DNA of 64,000 bases from Paucibacter sp. B2R-40 (lineage in GTDB: Bacteria; Pseudomonadota; Gammaproteobacteria; Burkholderiales; Burkholderiaceae_C). The stretch is from NCBI RefSeq assembly GCF_025717555.1, contig NZ_JAJIRP010000002.1, positions 496,001 to 560,000 of the forward strand, written 5' to 3'. The notes below the pieces were generated by a model. That model saw nothing but the letters and a program-made list of their open reading frames with translations, was not told the origin of the DNA and did no database searches. Below, in pieces: positions 1-8,512 of this stretch. Within the stretch, counting starts at the first letter, position 1. Every line of letters begins with the position of its first letter. A program made the translations under genes and the position numbers.

Positions 1-95
1 GCGCCCAATGCCAGCAGCAAACTCAGGCCCAGCAGCCAGCCGTAAGGCCCCGACCGCTTGAACCAAGCCCTCCTAGATTCGATCTTCTTGACCAT
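1..95 (-). CDS. N-terminus of an exported or membrane protein (cut by window edge)
   Basis: An ATG at 95 opens a leftward frame that stays open to base 1, giving 31 residues. The N-terminus is basic (MVKKIESRRAWFKRSG) and is followed by a hydrophobic run (WLLGLSLLLALG), as in a signal peptide or first transmembrane helix. It starts 43 bp after the stop of the leftward halogenase-like gene, so it is probably the next gene of that operon. In comparable loci this position may hold a sugar permease or a secreted glycosidase, but the visible part cannot decide. No convincing ribosome binding site is seen, so the start is provisional. Confidence 0.45.
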   Translation of the reverse strand, partial: MVKKIESRRAWFKRSGPYGWLLGLSLLLALG

Positions 96-138
96 GCAAC
101 ATCCATTGGCGCCACCCCGGCGCAGCTGCATTGTGCCG

Positions 139-1626
139 TCAGCCGGCCACCCTGCAATAGGACTCGACATAGGCCTGATGGGCCGGCAGCTGCACGACGG
201 TTTGATCGACGTGCTGGCGAATGCTATTCAGGAAACGCGCCAACTCGGCGTCGCCCATCAGATCAGCCACTTGGTGATGCTGTTGCGGCAAGATGCCCTG
301 GCCCAACATCACCTGTATCCATGAGTTCTCGGCGAATAGCTCGTTAGGCACACGGAATACCCTTGCGGTCTCGCGGAACAAATCAATCCGGTGACGCAGC
401 GAGGCCGGAATGCTCATCTCGCGGCAGTGGCGCCAAAAGGCGCTGTCCTGGCGCTGGGTGACGTGATAGTGAAGCACGATGAAGTCGCGGATATGCTCGA
501 TCTCGTTGCGGCTTTGCTGGTTGTATTCAGCGATATCCGAGGGGCAAATGCCTTGAGATGGGAACATTTGCATCAGCCGCGTGATGCCGCGCTGAATCAG
601 GTGGATGCTGGTGGACTCCAGCGGTTCCAAAAAGCCACTGGACAAGCCGATGGCGACGCAGTTGGCGCGCCAGGTTTGCTGGCGCTGACCGGGCTGAAAG
701 CGCAGCACGCGCGGCTGCGTCAAGGCCTCGCCCTGCACATTGGCCAGCAAGGTTTGCTTGGCTTGCTCATCGTCAATGTGTTTGCTGGCATAGACCAGCC
801 CATTGCCGACCCGGTGCTGCAGCGGGATGCGCCACTGCCAACCGGCGGCATGTGCGATCGAGCGTGTGTAGGGCAAAGCCGGCCCGGTCGAAGCGGTCTG
901 CAGCGCCACCGCGCTGTCGCAGGCCAGCCAATGCGACCAGTCCTCATAGCCCACGCCCAAGGCCTCGCCGATCAAGAGACCGCGAAAGCCGGTGCAGTCG
1001 ATGAACAAATCGCCCTCGATCAGCGCGCCGGAATCCAGCCGCAGCGCGGCGATGTTCTCGCCCGCCAGCGCCACTTCGGTGATCTTGCCCTCGATGCGCT
1101 GCACGCCAAAGCCCTCGCTGAACTTGCGCAGATACTTGGCGTACAGCGTCGCGTCCAGATGGAAGGCGTAATTCATACCGGCGCGCGGCAGATGCGCGAA
1201 CTTGCTTTGCTGCGCGGCCTTCAGCTCCAGACAATAGTCGCCATAGTCGCCGGCCAGGCCGCGCTCGCGGCCTTTGAGCCAGAAATGCTGAAAGCCAGCC
1301 GTCCAATGGTCTTTGCCGGTCAAGCCAAAGGAGTGGATGTAGTCCTGCCCCCGGTCGCGCCAGTTCTCGAAGCTGATGCCGAGCTTGAAGGTCGCCTGAG
1401 TGGCGGCCATGAATTCCTGCTCATTGATCTCCAGCAGGCTGTGAAAGGTCAGCAAGGTCGGAATCGTCGCCTCGCCGACACCGACGGTGCCGATCTCATC
1501 GGACTCGATCAGCTTGATGTCGAGCAACTTTCCCAAGGTCTTGGACAAGGCGGCCGCCACCATCCAGCCGGCCGTGCCGCCGCCGGCGATCACGATGCGT
1601 TTGATTGGCTTGCGTTCGCTGCTCAT
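139..1626 (-). CDS. Tryptophan-halogenase-family flavoprotein (first of two)
   Basis: This 495-residue protein belongs to the flavin-dependent tryptophan halogenase family, which uses reduced FAD, O2 and halide. The FAD-binding motif GGGTAGW is near residues 15-21. Lys81 in ATFKLGI matches the catalytic lysine of PrnA-type enzymes. The hallmark WxWxIP is intact as WQWRIP at residues 263-268, and GFLEPLEST follows later. The start codon overlaps the SapC-like stop codon (ATGA), so the two are translationally coupled. Members of this family recur beside TonB receptors in carbohydrate loci of Xanthomonas and Caulobacter relatives, where their substrate is not established to my knowledge. Halogenation of tryptophan itself is therefore not implied. 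Confidence 0.9.
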   Translation of the reverse strand: MSSERKPIKRIVIAGGGTAGWMVAAALSKTLGKLLDIKLIESDEIGTVGVGEATIPTLLTFHSLLEINEQEFMAATQATFKLGISFENWRDRGQDYIHSFGLTGKDHWTAGFQHFWLKGRERGLAGDYGDYCLELKAAQQSKFAHLPRAGMNYAFHLDATLYAKYLRKFSEGFGVQRIEGKITEVALAGENIAALRLDSGALIEGDLFIDCTGFRGLLIGEALGVGYEDWSHWLACDSAVALQTASTGPALPYTRSIAHAAGWQWRIPLQHRVGNGLVYASKHIDDEQAKQTLLANVQGEALTQPRVLRFQPGQRQQTWRANCVAIGLSSGFLEPLESTSIHLIQRGITRLMQMFPSQGICPSDIAEYNQQSRNEIEHIRDFIVLHYHVTQRQDSAFWRHCREMSIPASLRHRIDLFRETARVFRVPNELFAENSWIQVMLGQGILPQQHHQVADLMGDAELARFLNSIRQHVDQTVVQLPAHQAYVESYCRVAG

Positions 1627-2318
1627 GCTTGGTTCTGCCGGTCAATCAATGCGCGCAGCTGCGACAGCGACGCCACCGCCATATAGATCGCCTGCAAATG
1701 GCCGGCGCGAGCCAAGGCCTCCAGCGCGCTGCCGGGCAAACCGGCCAGACGCTCCTCGTTGATTGTGTAAAAGCCGGCCAGACGATTCTGTGAGCCGTCG
1801 TTCAGCTCGATATCCAGCACAAAGGACTCCAGCAGCTCATGCGCCTGCAGCGCCTGGATGAAGGCGGGCGTGGCTTCCAAGCCTTGATGCAGGGCCAGCA
1901 AGACCGAGTTCAGGCGCTGCAGGTAGTCACTGCTGCCACCGTGCGGCAAGAACAGCGCCTCGCCTTCGCTGCGGCTCAGGCGCGGGCTGTCCAGATCGAT
2001 ATGCACCAGCAATTCCTGGCCCGAGCGGCCAATCAAAAAGGGTTGGCGCTCCAGCGAGAGCGGCAGATAAGCCGCATCCCAACGTCCGTCGCGCAAGAAC
2101 AAATTCTGGCCAGCTTGCAGCCCCAGCAAGGCAATCGGCTCGAAGCCTGTGCCCTGGGCCGTCTTGCGAAACACGATCGGGTAATGCGCCTGGATGCTTC
2201 GGAACTCATCCGGGAAGGTCAGCGCGAACATCTGCCCATCGCCTAACTCGGCAGCACGACGGGTGATGACCCGCCGGTCTTGGTGTTCGACGTTATTGAG
2301 TAGTACTGAATTGACCAT
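1623..2318 (-). CDS. SapC-like protein
   Basis: This 231-residue protein resembles the SapC family (PF07277-type), named for a Campylobacter S-layer locus but widespread beside TonB receptors and halogenase-like genes. Typical features are the N-terminal block around FALTFPDEFRSIQAHYPIVF and the later LFLRDGRWDAAYLPL. There is no signal peptide and no membrane segment, so it is predicted to be cytoplasmic. The biochemical role is unknown. It lies between two halogenase-like genes, overlapping the downstream one by 4 bp and starting 24 bp after the upstream one ends. That arrangement suggests the three products act together. Confidence 0.85.
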   Translation of the reverse strand: MVNSVLLNNVEHQDRRVITRRAAELGDGQMFALTFPDEFRSIQAHYPIVFRKTAQGTGFEPIALLGLQAGQNLFLRDGRWDAAYLPLSLERQPFLIGRSGQELLVHIDLDSPRLSRSEGEALFLPHGGSSDYLQRLNSVLLALHQGLEATPAFIQALQAHELLESFVLDIELNDGSQNRLAGFYTINEERLAGLPGSALEALARAGHLQAIYMAVASLSQLRALIDRQNQA

Positions 2319-2342
2319 GAGGATTGACTCGGGAAGAGGGGT

Positions 2343-3896
2343 TCAGATGCTGTGCAAGCCATGCTGCTGGATATGGGCTATCAGTGCCCGGTTGCTGGGT
2401 AGAGCCCCCAGCATCCGGCGCGTCAATTGGGCGGTTTCGGAAAAGAAGCCGGCGGCCTTTTGCGCATTGGCCGCATCTTCGCTGTGCCGCGCGCCAGCGC
2501 TTGGCAAGGGCCGAAAGCCCATGCCGTAGAGCACGTATTGATAGCTGGCCGAGGGGAACATTTCCTCGATGCGGTGGAAGTCGTGCCGCGAGGGCGGGCG
2601 GTGCTGCCATTGCGCCAGCAGCTCTTGCAGGCGCGGCGGCGTGCTCGCGGCCTGTTCGCGCCAATAAGCGCTGTCGCGGCGCTGGCTCAAGACGTAATGC
2701 AGTTTCAGAAAATCGATCACCCGCTCCCAGCGGTAAGTAAAGGCATCGTTGAAGCGATGGGCGGCAATGTCCATCAGCGCCCGGTTAGCCGGCATTTCTT
2801 CGCTCACCAGCGTGGCCGACAACTCAACCAGCGCCAGCGCAGAGGCCTCCAGCGGCTCGATAAAGCCGGCCGAAAGACCAATGGCAACACAGTTCTTGTG
2901 CCAGAAGCGGGCCCGGTAGCCGGGCTTGAAACTCAGCTTGCGGGCGGTCAAAGCTTCGGCGGCTCCGCCGGTCTTGGCCACATAGGCGCGCAGCTCGATT
3001 TCAGCCGCCTCGTCCGAGCAGTGCGCGCTCGAATAGACATAGCCAATGCCGCGCCGCGTCTGCAAGCCGATGTCCCAGATCCAGCCGCAGCTTTGAGCCG
3101 TCGAAATGGTCTGCGAGGCAATCGGGCTGTCCACCTGCGCGTAGGGCACTTGCAAGGCCAGCGCGCTGTCATTGAACAAGACCTCTTGCTGCGACAGCAA
3201 GGGCACACCGAAGTGCTGGCCGAGCAGCAGCGAAGGCATGCCGCTGCAGTCAATGAACAGATCGGCGCTCAGCGCCCCATGCGTCTGCGTCTGCAGCGAG
3301 GCGATATCGCCATTGGCGTGTGAGTTGACGCCCAGCATGTGATCTTGCACATGTTTGACGCCAAGCTTTTCCAGGCAATGCCGGCGCAAAAGCTGGCCGA
3401 ATTTGACCGCGTCGAAGTGATAGCCGTAATTGGCCACTGCCGCGAATTCCGGCGTGGCCGCCTGCTTGGGCGCCAGACCGGCCGAGCAAAGATGGGGCTG
3501 AAAGCTCATCAGTTCCGCAAACGGAACATCCACGCGCTGCTGCAGCCAGGCCGCCACCAGATTCGCCTCGGTATAGCCTTGCGGCAACACAAAAGGATGG
3601 TCGTATTGATCATCGGCGCGGCCATGGACCCAGCCGACGAATTTGGAGCCTTGCTTGAACGTAGCCTCGCACTCGCGCACCAAGTCGGTCTCGCTGATGC
3701 CGATTTTGTGCAGCGTGTCGCGCATGGTCGGCCAAGTGCCCTCGCCAACGCCAATGGCCGGCACATCGGGCGACTCGAGCAGCGTTACCTGCAGGCCCAC
3801 CCCATGTTCGGCCGCGATCAAGGCGGCAGTCAGCCAGCCGGCCGAGCCGCCGCCCAAGATTACGATCTGCTTGAGCCGTTCGATCCGCTCTGTCAT
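2343..3896 (-). CDS. Tryptophan-halogenase-family flavoprotein (second, with altered motif)
   Basis: A 517-residue paralogue of the downstream halogenase-like protein. It keeps the FAD motif GGGSAGW (residues 15-21), Lys81 in ATFKQGS and GFIEPLEAS. The WxWxIP signature is changed to WIWDIG at residues 272-277, so the proline is lost. In PrnA-type enzymes that motif is thought to keep substrates away from the flavin, so its change may alter activity. The start is supported by AGAGG six bases upstream. It is the first of the three leftward genes after the TonB receptor, from which it is separated by 183 bp containing a large inverted repeat. Confidence 0.88.
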   Translation of the reverse strand: MTERIERLKQIVILGGGSAGWLTAALIAAEHGVGLQVTLLESPDVPAIGVGEGTWPTMRDTLHKIGISETDLVRECEATFKQGSKFVGWVHGRADDQYDHPFVLPQGYTEANLVAAWLQQRVDVPFAELMSFQPHLCSAGLAPKQAATPEFAAVANYGYHFDAVKFGQLLRRHCLEKLGVKHVQDHMLGVNSHANGDIASLQTQTHGALSADLFIDCSGMPSLLLGQHFGVPLLSQQEVLFNDSALALQVPYAQVDSPIASQTISTAQSCGWIWDIGLQTRRGIGYVYSSAHCSDEAAEIELRAYVAKTGGAAEALTARKLSFKPGYRARFWHKNCVAIGLSAGFIEPLEASALALVELSATLVSEEMPANRALMDIAAHRFNDAFTYRWERVIDFLKLHYVLSQRRDSAYWREQAASTPPRLQELLAQWQHRPPSRHDFHRIEEMFPSASYQYVLYGMGFRPLPSAGARHSEDAANAQKAAGFFSETAQLTRRMLGALPSNRALIAHIQQHGLHSI

Positions 3897-3950
3897 GTTC
3901 GCCTCTATGCGCTGCCGACCCAGCAGCGATACCGGTCAAGAAAGTGAGAG

Positions 3951-4068
3951 CTCTTGTAGCGAGCGGCCGTCAGGCTTGGGCGAAGGAGCACAGAAACCGC
4001 AACGTACTTCCTGTACGTGAGGATTCCGAGCAGCGCCCAAGGACGCATGGCGGCCGCGCAGTAAAGAG
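3951..4068. repeat. Nested imperfect inverted repeat between receptor and halogenase genes
   Basis: Four pairs of complementary blocks are nested around one centre: CTCTT 3951-3955 with AAGAG 4064-4068; GCGGCCG 3963-3969 with CGGCCGC 4051-4057; CTTGGGCG 3975-3982 with CGCCCAAG 4034-4041; and ACGTAC 4002-4007 with GTACGT 4013-4018. Together they can fold into a roughly 118-nt branched hairpin. There is no T-run, so it is not a classical terminator. It could be an mRNA-processing or stabilising structure that lowers expression after the receptor gene, or a dispersed intergenic element. Confidence 0.6.
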
Positions 4069-4079
4069 ATCTTGCCTTC

Positions 4080-7000
4080 TCAGAATGTATAGCGAGCGCC
4101 GAACATATAACGTGGACCCGTCTGCGTCGCATAGAGCAGCTGATCCTTGTTGCGGCCGTGCAAACGCTGTACGCCGTCATTGAGGTTGATCACCTCGGCC
4201 TGCAGGCTCAGTTTCTCGGTCAGCTTGTAGCCAATATTGACGTCGACCTGACCATAGGCATCGGTATAGACCGGGTTGGGCAAGCCGGTGCCGTCGAAAC
4301 GCGAGGTCAGGAATTCATCCCGCCAGTTATAGGCCACACGCACCGACCATTTGTCGTTCTCAAAGAAGCCGACCAAGTTGGCCGAATCGCTCAAGCCTTC
4401 CAGGGCAAACTGCTCGCCGCGGTTCTTGTTGTCGTACTTGAGCCCCGAGGTGACATAGGTGTAGTTGGCCGAGACGCCGAAGCCACTCTTGCCGAACATA
4501 TGCTGGACGTTGAACTCCAGACCGTTGAGGCTGTCCTTGCGCTGATTGGCCGGTGTGGTGATGGCAAAGGTGGCGATCGGATCGCTGGCCTGGCCGGGGA
4601 TCACGCCGGTCTGGTTGCCATTGGCATCGTCCTTGCCGCGCACCACACCGCCCTGGCCGTTCTTGTTCAGGAAGATGTAGTTGCGGATGCAGGTGATATC
4701 GGACGTGACGCAGCCCTTGGCGATCGCCTCCTTGAAGAAGGTGCCGCCGGCCGGTGTACGCAAATTGAAAGGCGTGCCCTGGGTCGTCGTTGTGCCGATG
4801 AAGTTCTCGATGTTCTTCTTGAAATAGCCCAGCGACAAGAAGCTGGCCTTGGCGTAGTACCACTCGCCGGACAAATCGAAGTTCTTGGACTTCAAGGGCT
4901 TCAGCGCCGGGTTGCCCTGCGCGCCGGTGCCGCCGTCGATACGGGCCAGCTGGTTCAGCGTCTGCCCGCCCTGGATGTCACCCCAGCCGGGGCGGCCAAT
5001 GGTTTCGCTATAGCTGGCGCGTGCCTTGACGTCGCGGGTCACGTCCACGTCCACGTCCACGCTGGGCAGGAAGTATTTGTAGCTGCCTTCCAGCGTGGTG
5101 TAGCCAGGAGCACCAAACTGCACCGAGAACTCGTTATTGGCCACCCAATTGATACCGGTGGCGGTGGGCACCAGAGCGGTGGCCGTCACATCGGTTTTCT
5201 CGTAACGCACACCGAAAGCGGCATTGACCGGCAGGCCTAACTCCCAGCTGGTGCTGTACTGCAAAAAGCCGCTCTGGGTCTTTTCTTGCACCTTGCGGTC
5301 GGTCGTGAACTGGTTGGAGGCGCGGTAGAGCGAATCGTCGCCGGCGGCCTTGGCGGCCAGGGCGCGCACCGTCTCGAAGTCGAAGGTGAAGAACTGATTG
5401 AACAGCGTCGGGCTGTCATGGCCGCTCATTTGCTTGAAATAGGGGCTGATGCTGTCGGCGCGCCAGACATTGTCCGGATAGTCGGCGGCATTGGTGGCGC
5501 CACCCCAGGTGTCGCGCTGCACATTGGAGAAGGCCGAGCGGTTGTCGACCTTGTTCAGGCTCATGCCGAAGTCCAGACGAGATTCGTCCGAGAGCTTGTA
5601 GTTGCCGGTCAACTGCCCTTGGTCGATGGACGACTTCATATAGCTGTTGCGGAAGGACGAGCCCGTCACCATCATCTTGGATGCGTCGATATTGCCGCCG
5701 GCCACGCTCAGGACCGGGAACTTCTGGGTGAAGTCCACGGCCGTGGTGCCACGCGTAAAGCTGGCCGTGCCCAGGCTGGAGTTGGAGCCGTAAGGGCTGT
5801 CGGCACCGGATGTCGCCGTCGAATGGTGGGCATCAAACTCCAAGGTGAGCTTGTTGCTTGCCTTCCAGGCCAGGTTGAAGCCGGTGGAGTTGTTCTCGTT
5901 CTTGGTCGCGTATTGCGCGCCGCCCATGGACAAGTCGCTGGTGGCCGGAACGATAGTTTCCGAATAGATCTTGGGGCTGCTGACCGGGCCGCTGTTCCAG
6001 CTGCTGGACGAAGGGCCGAAGTTGAACCAGACCGACAACTCATTGCGCTTGGTCTGGATCTTGTTCTGGGAGTAGGTGTAGTCCAGCGTGGCCGTTAGGT
6101 CATTGATGGGCTTGTATTGCAGCGTCACCTGGCCGTTCGTGCGTTGGCGCTGAATGCCGTTGACCGAATAGGCAAAGTTCTGCGGCACCGAATAGATATC
6201 GGTCGGGCCAGGGCGATTGATGATGTTCTCTGAGCCTGGCGTGCCGGGCTGGGGGATGGTGCCCCAGTTGTTCTCGTCGCCGGCAAAGGGCCGCCAGCCA
6301 TTGGCCACCGCCGCCTGGTTGTAGCCCAGATTGCGTTCCTGATAGCTGCCGCTGATGGCGATGCCGAACTTGCCATCGGCGAAGGTGTTGCTGTAGATGC
6401 CCGAGACTTCGGGCGTGACTTCGCTGCCTTGCAGCGGGTCGGGCAGGCGGCCGTTGGAGGTGTCATGCACGCCCTTGACGCCGAGGCTGGCGCGCAGGCC
6501 GGGGTTGTCCAGCGGCCGGGCGGTCTTGATATTGATGGTGGCGCCGATGCCGCCGGCCGGCGACGCGGCACGGCTGGTCTTGAAGACCTCGATGCCGGCG
6601 ATCGACTCCGAGGCCAGATTGGCGAAGTCAAAGGCACGCGAGTTCGAGACCGTGGTGTCGGCGATGCTGGAGGCGGGCATTTGCCGGCCGTTCAAGAGCA
6701 CCAAGTTGAAGTCGGGGCCGACGCCGCGCACGGTGACGCGCGAACCCTCGCCAATCGAGCGGTCGATCGAGACGCCACTGATGCGCTGCAAAGACTCGGC
6801 CAGATTGGTGTCGGGGAACTTGCCGATGTCTTCGGCCACGATGCCGTCGACCACGCCTTGCGCATTGCGCTTGAGGTTCATCGACGAGCCCAGGCTGCCG
6901 CGAATGCCGGTGACGACGACGGCCTCCAGCACATTCGCGGCTGCCGGCTGTTCGCTCGCTGGCGGCGTCGCTTGTTGTGCATGGGCGCTGCCCATGCCGG

Positions 7001-7091
7001 CCACGCAAAGCCCGCAGGCCAGGGCCAGCTTGCTCATTTGAAACACAGGGCCGACAGCTTGGCTGGACCGCTGGACTGGGGTGTTGATCAT
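4080..7091 (-). CDS. TonB-dependent receptor (carbohydrate-type)
   Basis: An outer-membrane TonB-dependent receptor of 1003 residues from the ATG at 7091, which has GGAG eight bases upstream; a GTG at 7124 would add 11 unsupported residues. The signal peptide runs to about residue 38 (ending GMGSAHAQ). A TonB-box/plug start (EAVVVTGIRGSL) and plug-domain motifs (GKFPDTNLAESLQRISGVSI, RGVGPDFNLVLLNGRQ) follow. The beta-barrel ends in FGARYTF with the terminal aromatic residue typical of outer-membrane proteins. The length and plug sequence fit the large Xanthomonas/Caulobacter-type receptors for oligosaccharides. Neighbouring glk and GH30 genes suggest a glucose-containing oligosaccharide. A LacI-type operator (7196-7209) lies upstream. 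Confidence 0.93.
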   Translation of the reverse strand: MINTPVQRSSQAVGPVFQMSKLALACGLCVAGMGSAHAQQATPPASEQPAAANVLEAVVVTGIRGSLGSSMNLKRNAQGVVDGIVAEDIGKFPDTNLAESLQRISGVSIDRSIGEGSRVTVRGVGPDFNLVLLNGRQMPASSIADTTVSNSRAFDFANLASESIAGIEVFKTSRAASPAGGIGATINIKTARPLDNPGLRASLGVKGVHDTSNGRLPDPLQGSEVTPEVSGIYSNTFADGKFGIAISGSYQERNLGYNQAAVANGWRPFAGDENNWGTIPQPGTPGSENIINRPGPTDIYSVPQNFAYSVNGIQRQRTNGQVTLQYKPINDLTATLDYTYSQNKIQTKRNELSVWFNFGPSSSSWNSGPVSSPKIYSETIVPATSDLSMGGAQYATKNENNSTGFNLAWKASNKLTLEFDAHHSTATSGADSPYGSNSSLGTASFTRGTTAVDFTQKFPVLSVAGGNIDASKMMVTGSSFRNSYMKSSIDQGQLTGNYKLSDESRLDFGMSLNKVDNRSAFSNVQRDTWGGATNAADYPDNVWRADSISPYFKQMSGHDSPTLFNQFFTFDFETVRALAAKAAGDDSLYRASNQFTTDRKVQEKTQSGFLQYSTSWELGLPVNAAFGVRYEKTDVTATALVPTATGINWVANNEFSVQFGAPGYTTLEGSYKYFLPSVDVDVDVTRDVKARASYSETIGRPGWGDIQGGQTLNQLARIDGGTGAQGNPALKPLKSKNFDLSGEWYYAKASFLSLGYFKKNIENFIGTTTTQGTPFNLRTPAGGTFFKEAIAKGCVTSDITCIRNYIFLNKNGQGGVVRGKDDANGNQTGVIPGQASDPIATFAITTPANQRKDSLNGLEFNVQHMFGKSGFGVSANYTYVTSGLKYDNKNRGEQFALEGLSDSANLVGFFENDKWSVRVAYNWRDEFLTSRFDGTGLPNPVYTDAYGQVDVNIGYKLTEKLSLQAEVINLNDGVQRLHGRNKDQLLYATQTGPRYMFGARYTF

Positions 7092-7143
7092 GTTTGTCTC
7101 CGTTCGTAGTTTTCTAAAGGCCACATTCGTTCGATGGGCCTAG

Positions 7144-7171
7144 GGGCAAGCTGGGCTTGCCCACTTTTTTT
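7144..7171 (+). terminator. Hairpin plus T-run in the receptor leader, facing rightward
   Basis: GGGCAAGC (7144-7151), a 3-nt loop and GCTTGCCC (7155-7162) are followed by AC and seven T (7165-7171). Read rightward this is a canonical intrinsic terminator, although no rightward gene lies before it. In the leftward receptor mRNA the same bases would form an 8-bp hairpin in the 5' leader, 53 bases before the start codon. It may stop antisense transcription or structure the leader. Confidence 0.5.
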
Positions 7172-7195
7172 GAACTGTCAATTTTTCAGGTTCTT

Positions 7196-7209
7196 TGAAA
7201 GCGCTTTCA
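7196..7209. promoter_or_regulatory. LacI-family-type operator upstream of the TonB receptor
   Basis: TGAAAGCGCTTTCA is a perfect 14-bp palindrome with the central CG typical of LacI-family operators. It lies 105 bp upstream of the receptor start. The identical 14-mer occurs at 8391-8404. A weak leftward promoter can be read just before it (TTCACC as complement of 7234-7239, 16-bp spacer, TATGGT as complement of 7212-7217), which would place the operator at the transcription start. No LacI-family gene lies in the window. Confidence 0.75.
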
Positions 7210-7291
7210 TAACCATACTGATTTTTGCCTTTGGGTGAATCTAGGGAACTCCCTTGCTTTGTTGTTTTTCCGAGCTTTGGGCTTGCAGCGC

Positions 7292-8326
7292 TCAGCCGAG
7301 CGCTGCCGCATCCAGGGCGCGCGATGCGCCAATCAAGGCCGGCGAGGCCGCCGCGTCGATGACAAAAGTGGGCACGGCCGCGAGGTAGTTGGCGAAGCGC
7401 CCTTTGGCCTCAAAGCGCTCTCGAAAGCGTGAGGCCGCCAGTTCCGGCAACAAGCGCGGCACGACGCCGCCGCCGACATAGACGCCACCACGGGCGCCAT
7501 AGGTCAGCGCCAGATTGCCGGCAAAGCTGCCCAGGAAACGAAAGAACAGGTCCAGCGCGGCCAAGCAATCCGGATCGCGCAGCTCGCGTGCGGCGGCAAT
7601 CAGCGCTTGAGGGCTGGTCAGGGGCGCGGGCCGGCCGGCCAATTGCGCCGCGGCCTGATAGAGATTGAGCAGGCCAGGCCCGGACAAAGCCCGCTCCGCC
7701 GAAGCGTGACCGAAGCGCTGGCGCAGGCAGTTGACGATGGCCGCCTCTTGCTCATCGATAGGCGCCAGGCTGGCGTGACCGCCCTCGCCGCTGATCGGCG
7801 CGTAATTTCCGCTGCCGCTCTGGCTGGCACCGCCCGCACTGCCAGCACCTCCAGCACTCCCAACCGGCAAAAGCCCCGCCACACCGAGGCCGGTGCCTGC
7901 GCCCAAGACCGCCATAGCCTCGCCCGCCACCGCGCTGCCACCGCCAATTTGGCGCAATTGCTCGGGCCGCAGTGCCGGCAAGGAAAGCGCCAGCGCGGTG
8001 AAGTCGTTCAGCACCGCCAGGCGCTGCACGCCCAAGCTTTGCTTGAGCTGGGCAATCGAGAAGGACCAATGGTGATTGGTCATGCGCACCCTGTCGCCGA
8101 CGATGGGGTTGGCGATGCCGATCGCGCAGGCACGCGGGCGCGGCTTGCCCTGCTCCGCCAGGTATCTGGCGATCGCCTCTTGCAGCGAGGCCTGCTCCGC
8201 GCACTTGTAGCTGACGATGTCTGCCACCGCGCCGTCGGCATCCTCGCCCCAGGCGAAGCGGGCATGAGTGCCTCCCACATCGCCAAGCAGACGCGGATAC
8301 AAAGACGCGGTGGCATTCAGGCTCAT
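7292..8326 (-). CDS. glk: Glucokinase
   Basis: A 344-residue cytoplasmic glucokinase that phosphorylates glucose to glucose 6-phosphate with ATP. The phosphate-binding motif GDVGGTHARFAW begins at residue 15, the catalytic aspartate is in VLNDFTALAL (Asp108), and GAGTGLGVAGL follows. Compared with the about 320-residue E. coli enzyme it carries a Gly/Ser/Ala-rich insertion (SAGGAGSAGGASQSGSGN) before the GEGGHAS block. AAGGA precedes the ATG. It is divergent from the GH30 gene, with a shared operator between them, and reads in the same direction as the receptor. It should phosphorylate glucose released by the GH30 enzyme. Confidence 0.93.
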   Translation of the reverse strand: MSLNATASLYPRLLGDVGGTHARFAWGEDADGAVADIVSYKCAEQASLQEAIARYLAEQGKPRPRACAIGIANPIVGDRVRMTNHHWSFSIAQLKQSLGVQRLAVLNDFTALALSLPALRPEQLRQIGGGSAVAGEAMAVLGAGTGLGVAGLLPVGSAGGAGSAGGASQSGSGNYAPISGEGGHASLAPIDEQEAAIVNCLRQRFGHASAERALSGPGLLNLYQAAAQLAGRPAPLTSPQALIAAARELRDPDCLAALDLFFRFLGSFAGNLALTYGARGGVYVGGGVVPRLLPELAASRFRERFEAKGRFANYLAAVPTFVIDAAASPALIGASRALDAAALG

Positions 8327-8357
8327 GAGATCCTTTGCGAAGCAAATTTCGGAACAC

Positions 8358-8385
8358 TTGACGGCAGCCGCCGCAATGCCACAAT
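8358..8385 (+). promoter_or_regulatory. Candidate sigma-70 promoter for the GH30 gene
   Basis: TTGACG (8358-8363) and CACAAT (8380-8385) are 16 bp apart. The predicted start falls inside the palindrome at 8391-8404, the usual place for a repressor to block transcription. This is inferred from sequence only. Confidence 0.45.
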
Positions 8386-8390
8386 CGTAA

Positions 8391-8404
8391 TGAAAGCGCT
8401 TTCA
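8391..8404. promoter_or_regulatory. LacI-family-type operator between glk and the GH30 gene
   Basis: A second exact copy of TGAAAGCGCTTTCA, in the 186-bp divergent region (8327-8512) between glk and the GH30 start at 8513. One bound repressor here could control both genes. The match to the site before the TonB receptor ties uptake and catabolism together. Confidence 0.78.
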
Positions 8405-8512
8405 TGAAGCAAGCACTGGTTTTCCCTGGTGTGCAAGAACAGCGCCCACATGTCCCGGCCCTCCTCACCTTTCCTTCCTCACCTTTCCTCTCACCTCAAA
8501 ACACCCAGCGCC

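Noticed and set aside
391-1686. Long rightward open frame of 431 codons
   Set aside because: It is the antisense shadow of the halogenase-like gene, with an Arg/Gln/Ala/His-rich translation and no recognisable domain.
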